DNA from: Dehalococcoidales bacterium
GTDB lineage: Bacteria; Chloroflexota; Dehalococcoidia; Dehalococcoidales; JAQTRN01
DNA length: 5,516 bases
Direction of reading: 5' to 3'
Assembly: GCA_028711795.1 (NCBI GenBank)
Contig: JAQTRN010000076.1
Coordinates: forward strand, 1-5,516
Shown: positions 1-5,516 of the stretch, piece after piece
Position numbering within the stretch: position 1 is the first letter of the stretch
How the letters are laid out: the number at the start of each line of letters is the position of its first letter
Made by a program: the position numbers and the translations under genes
Notes under the pieces: model-generated
Seen by the model: only the letters and a program-made list of their open reading frames with translations
Databases searched by the model: none
What the model was told of the DNA's origin: nothing

Positions 1-498
1 GTCCGCCACCGCTACCAGGGCATCGGCTGTTCTCTGGATAAGTGGTGAAAATAGCCATTTGAAAACCGGGTAAAGGACCGCCATTTTGCTGCGGCTGGCC
101 ATAAAGGCCATGTGATCGTCATATATCAGTTTGAGGCTACTCAGCCTTGTCTTGAGTTGTACCACTCTGATAGCCTGGAAGTTGACAATGCCGTGCATGA
201 TGACCAGGTCCGGCTGGAGCTCTTGAATCTTATTTTCCAGACCCCTCATCCAGATGGCGTGAGGCACTTCAAACAGCGTCTTCAGCCGCCATACCTTGAT
301 GCCTTCCTCTTCAAAGAGCCCGGCTCCCTTTATCCGGTTGCCGAGTAGCTCTCTGTTGGCGGGGTAGATGACCGGCGAGTAGCGGTCCGAGGTCACCATA
401 CAGACCTCGTGCCCCAATTTAGCCTGCTCTCGCGGCAGAAAGGTCTCCTGATAGCCAAGCTGAGGATGAAAATAGTCTATGATATGAATGATTCTCAT
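1..498 (-). CDS. Glycosyltransferase family 4, N-terminal part (3' end off window)
   Basis: From the ATG at 498 the minus strand is open for 166 codons to the window edge with no stop. My own translation starts MRIIHIIDYFHPQLGYQETF, with the start typical of GT4 acceptor domains. It continues LPREQAKLGHEVCMVTSDRY (21-40), FEEEGIKVWRLK (63-74), LQPDLVIMHGIVNFQAI (97-113), LKLIYDDHMAFMA (123-135) and TADALVAVAD (157-166). This covers the N-terminal Rossmann domain. The donor domain with the EX7E motif must lie beyond position 1. The start overlaps the methyltransferase stop by four bases (ATGA), a classic coupling arrangement, with a poor AAAGAG ribosome site directly before it. It would be a third glycosyltransferase acting on the same glycan. 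Family assignment rests on the N-domain alone but the pattern is strong. Confidence 0.83.
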   Translation of the reverse strand, partial: MRIIHIIDYFHPQLGYQETFLPREQAKLGHEVCMVTSDRYSPVIYPANRELLGNRIKGAGLFEEEGIKVWRLKTLFEVPHAIWMRGLENKIQELQPDLVIMHGIVNFQAIRVVQLKTRLSSLKLIYDDHMAFMASRSKMAVLYPVFKWLFSPLIQRTADALVAVAD

Positions 499-1196
499 CT
501 CTTTATACCGACGGCCACTATATCGCCTCCTAAGAAAGGCCCCCAGACCTTTCTTACACTGGCGAAGATACCGCTGTAGTCGACCTTGATTACTTCCAGT
601 CCCTCCTGTCTAAAGAGGTTTTTAAGCGAGGTTACGGTGAAATAGTGCAGGTGGCCGCCATCCCAACCGCTTTCGTCGGAAGTCACGGGCAACTTGCCTA
701 GAAGCATTCTGATACGGTTGGGAAACCAGGCTACATTCGGCACCTGCACTATCAGGGTCCCGCCCGGGCGCAATAGCCGGTGGCATTCCCTGATCAAATG
801 GTAGGGGTCGAAAACATGTTCCAATACTGATACGACCGTGATTGTGTCAAAAGAGCTATCGGCAAAATTCAGTTTCTCATTAGTATCTTCGACGCGGACA
901 TGAATCTTGCAGTCTTGTTCCAGCCTCTTTTTGATGCGGTCAATTCTGGGTTCGGCGATATCGATTCCCCAGAGCTCTTGATATTTGTCTTTCAAGCGGC
1001 ACAGTAGTTCGCCGTCACCACAACCAATATCCAGGAGCGAGACACCGCCGGGAGCCAGCCTCTCGGTAATGTCATATCTATTCAGCTCAAATCTTCTTAG
1101 CTTGCGATATAGATAGGATAGTTTCGGCTTGCTCCTGGGTTGATCGCCATACATCTCCTCATAGAACTCTTTAACGCCCATTTTGTCGTCTTTCAC
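495..1196 (-). CDS. Class I SAM-dependent methyltransferase
   Basis: This is a Rossmann-fold methyltransferase of the Methyltransf_11/23 type common in polysaccharide clusters. It would transfer a methyl group from S-adenosylmethionine to a sugar or glycan end. In the 233-residue form, motif I is LLDIGCGDGELL (54-65), the acidic ribose-binding loop is GIDI (77-80), motif II is FDTITVVSVLEHVFDP (116-131), and motif III is LLRPGGTLIVQVPN (141-154). GGHLHYFTVTSLKNLF (180-195) is the usual C-terminal landmark of this type. The longest start is a GTG at 1196, overlapping the upstream gene by 26 bases. An ATG at 1181 gives 228 residues and an 11-base overlap and is probably the true start, because its surroundings resemble the epimerase initiation site. 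The stop TGA (497-495) shares bases with the ATG of the next gene (ATGA), so the two are likely coupled. The methylated sugar is unknown, and N- or C-methylation cannot be excluded. Confidence 0.85.
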   Translation of the reverse strand: MKDDKMGVKEFYEEMYGDQPRSKPKLSYLYRKLRRFELNRYDITERLAPGGVSLLDIGCGDGELLCRLKDKYQELWGIDIAEPRIDRIKKRLEQDCKIHVRVEDTNEKLNFADSSFDTITVVSVLEHVFDPYHLIRECHRLLRPGGTLIVQVPNVAWFPNRIRMLLGKLPVTSDESGWDGGHLHYFTVTSLKNLFRQEGLEVIKVDYSGIFASVRKVWGPFLGGDIVAVGIKR

Positions 1197-2364
1197 TCGT
1201 AGAACAGGTCGTCTGGTATATTTTTTCTACTAGTTCACTTATCTTTGCCCAATCAAAGCGCTCTCTGATCAGCAATTTTACCCGCTCACTAAATCCTTGC
1301 TCTGTTTTTTCATCGTTAAGCATGTGTTGCATGGCCTCGCATAGCGCGCTTTCATCAAAGGGAATGACAATTCCTAACTGCCCGTCGATTATATCGGCGA
1401 TTCCACAGCGATCAGTGACGATCACCGGAATGCCACAGGCACTGGCTTCTAAAATTGTTGTTGGGAAGGTTTCGTAAGAAGAGGACAGAACGAAAACCGC
1501 GGCGTCAACATACGCTTCCAGTTTCTCTCGGCCATAGAGCGGTCCGGTGAACAGGACCTCCTGTTCGATATTCAACTCACCGACCAGTTTCTTCAATTTG
1601 GGCAGATAACCGTCATCCGGACCAACTATTACCAGCCGGGCATTATCGGGTTCAACCGTGCATCTGGCAAAAGCCCTGACCAGCAGGTCCAGCCTCTTGG
1701 CTTCATGAACCCGGCCAACATAGAGGACAATTTTCTCCTCGTTGTTCAGTCGGTATTTGTGTTTAAAACTCCCGGGAGCCGGCAGATTGTCGAATTCAGC
1801 CGGGTCGATACCGTTGGGGATAATTTCAATCCTGCTTGGGTCGGCACCCATGCTCCGATATTGTGCGACCTCAGTTTCGGTCAGAGCAATCAGCCGGGAA
1901 GCATTCTTCAGCAACCTGTAGCCCCACAGGTGATTAAATAGCCTCTTGAGACCCTGTTTCGCACCGATCAGGGGAATCGAACCGTGAGCCTGTAGGACAT
2001 ACGGGACTCTAAACCTTCTGGCCTGCTGGTAGATTACGACATTCTGAATAGTAGAATATTCGTGCATATGGATGATGTCAAAATCGCCTATCTCTACTGT
2101 CGCCGATAACATACCGGGGGATAGAAAGACCTTATGACGGTAAGCGATGGTGTTGCTGATATTACGGAAGCGCTTTACCCTGATACCATCTATTGTCTCT
2201 GCTGTTTCGGTGATTCGGCGGCTGGCATCCCGGGTATCGGTGGTAAAGACGGTGACCTCATGTCCTCTGCTTACCAGTTGTTTTGATAGCTCGTAGCAGA
2301 CCCGTACCGGTCCGCCGAAGTCCCACGCCGGCACAAAATAGGGTATCACCTGCAGGATTTTCAT
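1171..2364 (-). CDS. Glycosyltransferase family 4 (GT-B fold)
   Basis: This 397-residue retaining glycosyltransferase has the complete GT4 layout. The N-domain begins MKILQVIPYFVPAWDFGGPV, with the acceptor-side glycine loop GGP (17-19) and then YELSKQLVSRGHEVTVFTTD (24-43). The middle has FDIIHMHEY (95-103) and LQAHGSIPL (124-132). The linker has IEIIPNGIDPAEF (179-191). The donor domain has LYVGRVHEAKRLDLLVRAF (214-232), RLVIVGPDDGY (243-253), and an exact EX7E motif (E298 to E306) within SSYETFPTTILEASACGIPV, then TDRCG (317-321). It should add one sugar to the lipid-linked oligosaccharide at the inner membrane. It differs clearly from the other full-length glycosyltransferase in the window, so it is not a recent duplicate. 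The ATG at 2364 lies six bases after the epimerase stop, with only a weak TAGG site overlapping that stop. The C-terminus ends in a polar tail (SERRQNGR) that overlaps the methyltransferase start. The specific linkage is unknown. Confidence 0.9.
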   Translation of the reverse strand: MKILQVIPYFVPAWDFGGPVRVCYELSKQLVSRGHEVTVFTTDTRDASRRITETAETIDGIRVKRFRNISNTIAYRHKVFLSPGMLSATVEIGDFDIIHMHEYSTIQNVVIYQQARRFRVPYVLQAHGSIPLIGAKQGLKRLFNHLWGYRLLKNASRLIALTETEVAQYRSMGADPSRIEIIPNGIDPAEFDNLPAPGSFKHKYRLNNEEKIVLYVGRVHEAKRLDLLVRAFARCTVEPDNARLVIVGPDDGYLPKLKKLVGELNIEQEVLFTGPLYGREKLEAYVDAAVFVLSSSYETFPTTILEASACGIPVIVTDRCGIADIIDGQLGIVIPFDESALCEAMQHMLNDEKTEQGFSERVKLLIRERFDWAKISELVEKIYQTTCSTSERRQNGR

Positions 2365-2370
2365 TATTGC

Positions 2371-3369
2371 CTAAAACCTGGCGTCTCTTTCGATCTTACC
2401 CCGGTTTTCTGTTATCCAGCTATAGACTTGCTTCACGCCATCCTTTATTTTCATTTTGGGTTGATAACCCAGAATCTTGCTTGCCTTCTGGATAGAAGCC
2501 CGCCGGCGGGTTATCTTGTCCCAGTCCCGTCGTGGCACCAGTTTGACTCCGGCTTTGCTGCCGGTAATGCCGTTGACCATATTGGCGATGTCGATCACTT
2601 TGGTTTCGGTCTCGGAGGCCAGGTTGAAGGCTTCGCCGATGGCCTCGGGCATGACGCCTAACCGCAGTGTACCGTCAACGATATCCTCAACGAAGGTAAA
2701 GTCTCTGGTTTCTTCACCGGTGCCAGTAATCGGCAGTGGCTTCCCATGTAGCGCCCACCACATGAAGTTGGGAATGACATTGCGGTAGGCACCGGGTATC
2801 TCGCCCGGACCGTAAACATTGAAGTAGCGGGCGATGGCCACCGGCAGGCCATAGTAGTTATGGAAGAAGTTGCAGTAGAGTTCACCCAGGAGCTTGGTGA
2901 TTTGATAGGGAGTGTCCAGATGCAGAGATACGAAGTCCTCTTTCAGAGGTAGGGGGGCTTCGCTGCCATAGACGGAACAGCCGGAAGAGGCAAAGACAAA
3001 CCGGCTGACCTGGCTTAGATGTGAATACTCCAGGACTTTAAGAGTGCCCAGCCCGTTCACCTGCAGGTCGGTCTCGGGGTTGTCCACCGAGTTCTGGTTG
3101 GCAAAATGAGCGGCCAGATGAAACACAAAGTCCAGATGCCGGGAAAAGGCGCGCTTCAGCGCTTCCTCATCCAGCACGCTGCCTTGGATAAAGACCACGT
3201 TGGCCGCCGTGGGAATATTCCACTTCTCGGCGGCGGAGAGGTCGTCAAGGACCACGACGCGGGCCGCCCCGGCCTGTACCAGGGCTTTCGTGAGGTTGCT
3301 GCCGATGCACCCCGCCCCACCGGTGATGAGCGCTGTCTTATCTTTATATTCCTTCCGATATTCGTCCAT
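2371..3369 (-). CDS. NAD-dependent nucleotide-sugar epimerase/dehydratase (extended SDR, UDP-glucose 4-epimerase-like)
   Basis: This 332-residue cytoplasmic extended short-chain dehydrogenase probably interconverts or dehydrates a UDP- or other NDP-sugar to supply a donor for the neighbouring glycosyltransferases. The Rossmann NAD site is TGGAGCIGS (16-24). An acidic pair D42-D43 ends the second strand, which favours NAD over NADP. HLAA (84-87) is the second conserved turn. FASSGCSVYG (126-135) carries the Ser region of the active site, and YQITK (155-159) gives catalytic Tyr155 and Lys159. RYFNVYGPG (181-189) and TRDFTFVEDIVDG (221-233) are typical of the 4-epimerase and 4,6-dehydratase groups. 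The ATG at 3369 is supported by a strong AAGGGAG ribosome site five bases upstream, inside the end of the preceding glycosyltransferase gene. The stop is TAG, six bases before the next start. The Ser/Tyr/Lys pattern suits a 4-epimerase, but the substrate cannot be fixed and a dehydratase remains possible. Confidence 0.87.
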   Translation of the reverse strand: MDEYRKEYKDKTALITGGAGCIGSNLTKALVQAGAARVVVLDDLSAAEKWNIPTAANVVFIQGSVLDEEALKRAFSRHLDFVFHLAAHFANQNSVDNPETDLQVNGLGTLKVLEYSHLSQVSRFVFASSGCSVYGSEAPLPLKEDFVSLHLDTPYQITKLLGELYCNFFHNYYGLPVAIARYFNVYGPGEIPGAYRNVIPNFMWWALHGKPLPITGTGEETRDFTFVEDIVDGTLRLGVMPEAIGEAFNLASETETKVIDIANMVNGITGSKAGVKLVPRRDWDKITRRRASIQKASKILGYQPKMKIKDGVKQVYSWITENRGKIERDARF

Positions 3370-4558
3370 GTTGTCTCCCTTCAGTCACTTTGTTGAGTAC
3401 TGCTTCAAACTGGTCGGTGATGCTCTCCCAGCTATTATTGGCGACAAACCGCCAGGCTTTCAAGCCCAAGCCGGGGAGGTCACCATTGTCAGCTAACTCA
3501 ATAGCCCGGGCGATGGCGTCTTCTGGCCGTTCGATATAGACTATTCCGTTATCATCTCCGAATTCCTTCACTATTCCGGGAAGTCGGGTAGCGATGACCG
3601 GCTTCTGCATGGCCATATATTCGTACATCTTAATGGGCACGATATCCCGCATAATTTCATTATTGTAAGCGGGCATCAGGCAGACGTCACTGGCAGCGAT
3701 GTATTTCGGTATGTCTTCGTATGGCTGCCTCCCAGCCATTATGATTTGATCGGTCAAGTCCTTTTCGTTTCTTACCCTCTGTATCTCGCTGTAGGCATCG
3801 CCGTCGCCGACAATTAAGAGCTTGATATGCTTGTTTTTGATTTCAGCCAGTTGCCTGGCCGCTTCTTTTAATCCGGAGAAGTGATATAGCCACCCGACAA
3901 ACAGGAGCACAAAGTCACCCTCTTTAATCCCGTATTGCCGGCGAATCTCAGTACCATCAATACCCGGATTGTACGTCTCAGAGTCAATCCCGGCCCGGAT
4001 CACCAAGGTCTTCTCAGTAGCGGCTCCCATCCGGACGGTGTATTCTCTCAGGCCTTCGTTGATGGCGATCACCAGGTCAGCATTGCGGATGTTCCGGGCC
4101 TCCAATATTCTGCCTAGAGGCTGAAGGAGTTTGAATGGTACCAACCTGTGGACGATATCGATGGAATAGAAAATGACCGGAATACGTTTCTTCCGGGCAG
4201 CCCGAACGGCCAGGTAGGAACTCAGAATACAGTCGGTGACAACTACGTCCGGGGCAAAATCCCGTAGTTGCCGGCCTATCTCCCGACTATAGGTGAAGAG
4301 CATGGAGAAATAGTCCAGAAGTCGAAATTTGAGTATCCCGGGGCGGATTACGGTGATGTTGGCGTCCTTCAAGATCCGGGAAACAGAAAAGACCTGCCTC
4401 CTGGAGAAGAGGCTTCTCTTCCCCTCAGTCTGCCACAGAATCTCATAGTCAATGACCCTGATTTTATGCCCCCTCAGGGCGAGCCTCTCGGCCAGGTGGG
4501 TATGCTGGACGGGGTTCCGCCTGATCCAATCAGTGTCCTGAATAATCAGTATCTTCAT
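3344..4558 (-). CDS. Glycosyltransferase family 4 (GT-B fold)
   Basis: This 404-residue protein is a retaining GT-B glycosyltransferase. It would transfer a sugar from a nucleotide donor to a growing lipid-linked glycan on the cytoplasmic face of the membrane. The N-terminal acceptor domain starts MKILIIQDTDWIRRNPVQ, followed by HLAERLALRGHKIRVIDYEILW (21-42), typical of GT4-like N-domains. The C-terminal donor domain has LLFVGWLYHFSGL (218-230), KLLIVGDGD (246-254), IIMAGRQPYEDIPKYI (272-287), and a D-X7-E version of the EX7E nucleotide-sugar motif (D305 to E313) followed by EYMAMQKPVIATRLPG (313-328). Length is normal for the family. I see no signal peptide or membrane span. The ATG at 4558 has only a weak upstream ribosome site (GGACGG), so translation may depend on the gene before it. 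Its last 26 bases overlap the start of the epimerase gene. The stop is TAA. Donor and acceptor are unknown. Confidence 0.88.
   Translation of the reverse strand: MKILIIQDTDWIRRNPVQHTHLAERLALRGHKIRVIDYEILWQTEGKRSLFSRRQVFSVSRILKDANITVIRPGILKFRLLDYFSMLFTYSREIGRQLRDFAPDVVVTDCILSSYLAVRAARKKRIPVIFYSIDIVHRLVPFKLLQPLGRILEARNIRNADLVIAINEGLREYTVRMGAATEKTLVIRAGIDSETYNPGIDGTEIRRQYGIKEGDFVLLFVGWLYHFSGLKEAARQLAEIKNKHIKLLIVGDGDAYSEIQRVRNEKDLTDQIIMAGRQPYEDIPKYIAASDVCLMPAYNNEIMRDIVPIKMYEYMAMQKPVIATRLPGIVKEFGDDNGIVYIERPEDAIARAIELADNGDLPGLGLKAWRFVANNSWESITDQFEAVLNKVTEGRQHGRISEGI
3374..3382 (-). promoter_or_regulatory. Strong Shine-Dalgarno site of the epimerase gene
   Basis: The coding strand carries AAGGGAG five bases before the ATG at 3369. 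This is the clearest ribosome site in the window. It lies within the last codons of the upstream glycosyltransferase gene, so the two genes are probably translationally linked. It decides the choice of ATG 3369 despite the 26-base overlap. Confidence 0.6.
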
Positions 4559-4569
4559 CGCCGTCCGCG

Positions 4570-5013
4570 TTACCAGGTAGGGGCCAGTCCCAGCTTGGCC
4601 ACCAGTCTCGGTCTGTAGTCATCAAGTACCCTATCTAGCTGCTCTTTAGTGACATCCATTTCTTGAAGGAGTCCGACCAGCCTCGGCCCGTGGATCCACT
4701 GGGAATTATGGTCGGCTTCGCATCTCCGGAGAGCTTCTTCCCGGGTAATCTGGCCTTCGCGGACCAACCGGCTGTACATCTCGTCGTGTTCGGTGAAGCC
4801 CACCAGCCTCAGATAGATGTAGTTGATTACCGGATAGGCGGAGTCGTCGATTCTCCAGGTAGTGGTGGCGTCCGCTGCTCCCTGCCAGCCGATTTTCCTA
4901 ACCGTGGACACGATTTCGTTCTCTTTCCAGTAAATATAGTCGTAGAACCCGAGGGGCTGCACATCCTTCGGTTTAAGCATTGACTCGAAAAAGTAGACAA
5001 CTCCGCCGGTCAC
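4570..5013 (-). CDS. N-acetyl sugar amidotransferase-like protein, C-terminal segment (same frame, after the UGA)
   Basis: This segment continues the preceding one in the identical frame. After the TGA the codons read PILKEY and then reach the GTG at 5013, the first possible restart. An ATG within the ESMLK stretch is another candidate. The 147 residues look like the C-terminal half of WbpG-like amidotransferases: a PLGFYDYIYW stretch (20-29), a GW (42-43), TTWRIDD (51-57), a helix around YPVINYIYLRLVGF (60-73), and REGQITREEALRRCE (85-99). A charged tail ends at TAA (4572-4570). It has no PP-loop and is unlikely to work alone. It is either the second half of a full-length protein made by readthrough or correct sequence, or a remnant after a nonsense mutation. 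The unbroken frame and family-typical residues argue that the lesion, if real, is recent. The next gene starts 11 bases downstream. Confidence 0.65.
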   Translation of the reverse strand: MTGGVVYFFESMLKPKDVQPLGFYDYIYWKENEIVSTVRKIGWQGAADATTTWRIDDSAYPVINYIYLRLVGFTEHDEMYSRLVREGQITREEALRRCEADHNSQWIHGPRLVGLLQEMDVTKEQLDRVLDDYRPRLVAKLGLAPTW

Positions 5014-5034
5014 ATACTCTTTAAGTATAGGTCA
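5014..5034 (-). other. In-frame UGA with immediate downstream inverted repeat inside the amidotransferase-like gene
   Basis: On the coding strand the gene reads GFD, then TGA (5034-5032), then PILKEY. The stop is followed by C, and UGAC is known as a weak termination context in Escherichia coli. Beginning three bases after the TGA, ATACT (5028-5024) and AGTAT (5018-5014) form a perfect 5-bp inverted repeat around a TAAAG loop. The stem is short and AU-rich, so it may be chance. It does not look like a standard bacterial SECIS element, which is longer and has a GU-rich apical loop. The TGA is seen directly. Any recoding role is speculation. Confidence 0.5.
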
Positions 5035-5516
5035 GTCGAAACCATACGGACTGGCAAAGTGCTGACCGACAAAACGCGATATCAATCTCACCTTGTCCCA
5101 CTTCGAGTAGAAGCCACGGGCGTTGGGGAAGATGCCCATAAACCCGGTCTTCCAGTTTTCCTGTTCGAAGCTACTGTTACCCACATTGTTGCCGCCAATA
5201 ACCAGCGGAATATGGTGAGCATGGGCATAGCGGTACATCTGCAGGTTCAGGGTCTTATCCGCCGCATTGAGTACCGGCACGATGGTGTTAATGGATGGTT
5301 TCTTGAGCCACCCCCAGAACTTCACGGTCGTATTACGGCTGGCGGTTTTGATCTTCTGTTCGTCTTTCAGCCAGAGATGTGGCACCTTCAGTGCGCGGGT
5401 ACATCGCTCTATGTTCAGTGTGCCTTCCGGCAGAATAAAACCGCTGTCCACCGTCAGAGCGATGGCACGCATACGATACCTGGTAACCATCTGGTGCAGG
5501 GCAAAGGTACTGTCCC
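5032..5516 (-). CDS. N-acetyl sugar amidotransferase-like PP-loop ATPase, N-terminal segment (5' end off window, ends at in-frame UGA)
   Basis: This is the N-terminal part of an adenine-nucleotide alpha hydrolase (PP-loop ATPase) resembling WbpG/PseA. Those enzymes use ATP, with ammonia from a HisH/HisF-type partner pair, to amidate an N-acetyl group of a nucleotide sugar in the cytoplasm. The frame stays open to the window edge. Before the first ATG (5490) it reads DSTFALHQ, which fits the end of an SGGKDST PP-loop. The strand ALTVDSGF (residues 11-18 counted from that ATG) follows, as expected for the fold. Further on come the segment IPLVIGGNNVGNSSF (94-108) and GFMGIFP (116-122). The segment ends FASPYGFD at a TGA (5034-5032). 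The next coding segment is in the same frame with no other stop, so both belong to one gene. About 60-70 N-terminal residues are probably outside the window. The family is fairly secure. The exact substrate is unknown, and sulfur or other amide chemistry is possible. Confidence 0.72.
   Translation of the reverse strand, partial: DSTFALHQMVTRYRMRAIALTVDSGFILPEGTLNIERCTRALKVPHLWLKDEQKIKTASRNTTVKFWGWLKKPSINTIVPVLNAADKTLNLQMYRYAHAHHIPLVIGGNNVGNSSFEQENWKTGFMGIFPNARGFYSKWDKVRLISRFVGQHFASPYGFD

Noticed and set aside
112..348. Plus-strand open frame of 78 codons.
   Set aside because: It lies wholly opposite the glycosyltransferase N-domain on the minus strand, which has clear family motifs. It shows no recognisable protein features.
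2283..3496. Several plus-strand open frames and a 75-codon minus-strand frame (2658-2885) across the epimerase gene.
   Set aside because: All are opposite or out of frame with a well-supported SDR gene with complete motifs. Their translations are low in recognisable structure and look like frame shadows.
4559..4569. A promoter or terminator in the gaps between genes.
   Set aside because: The gaps are 6-18 bases at most and hold no GC-rich hairpin with a T run and no paired -35/-10 boxes. The layout fits one transcript.
4268..4983. Plus-strand open frames of 106-116 codons opposite the glycosyltransferase and amidotransferase-like genes.
   Set aside because: They lie antisense to coding sequence with conserved family motifs, and their translations resemble no protein family I know.
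5032..5034. Genome-wide reassignment of UGA to tryptophan or glycine.
   Set aside because: The window's proteins contain about 30 tryptophans, all written TGG, with only one internal TGA, and the methyltransferase ends at a TGA that overlaps the next start. A UGA-recoded genome would show many internal TGAs.
4990..5034. A canonical bacterial SECIS element after the UGA.
   Set aside because: Only a 5-bp AU-rich stem lies directly after the stop. I see no longer stem with the expected spacing and GU-type apical loop.

Overview
The window is a compact, single-strand gene cluster for making and decorating a cell-surface polysaccharide (O-antigen, capsule or a surface glycan of similar type). All genes lie on the minus strand and are read from high to low coordinates. 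Gaps between genes are at most 18 bases and several genes overlap, so the window looks like part of one long operon. No stretch over 300 bases lacks a gene. I found no RNA gene, mobile element, CRISPR array, promoter or convincing terminator.

In transcription order: (1) a PP-loop ATPase of the N-acetyl sugar amidotransferase (WbpG/PseA-like) type at 5516-4570. Its 5' end is outside the window and it is split into two open segments by one in-frame UGA at 5034-5032. (2) A family 4 glycosyltransferase (4558-3344). (3) An NAD-dependent nucleotide-sugar epimerase/dehydratase of the extended SDR type (3369-2371). (4) A second family 4 glycosyltransferase (2364-1171). (5) A class I SAM-dependent methyltransferase (about 1181-495). 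(6) The first 166 codons of a third family 4 glycosyltransferase (498-1), cut by the window edge.

A plausible joint role: the epimerase supplies an activated sugar, the amidotransferase-like protein helps convert a sugar substituent to an amidino or amino form, the three glycosyltransferases add sugars in sequence to a lipid-linked oligosaccharide, and the methyltransferase modifies or caps a sugar. The actual sugars cannot be read from the sequence.

The organism is a bacterium or possibly an archaeon of middling G+C, by eye about 50%, with free use of ATA, AGA and AGG codons and at least one clear Shine-Dalgarno site. An environmental lineage such as Dehalococcoidia-type Chloroflexota would fit, but this is a guess. 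The one really unusual point is the lone in-frame UGA in the amidotransferase-like gene. The reading frame continues past it with family-typical sequence. It may be a recent nonsense mutation, a sequencing or assembly error, or readthrough/recoding.
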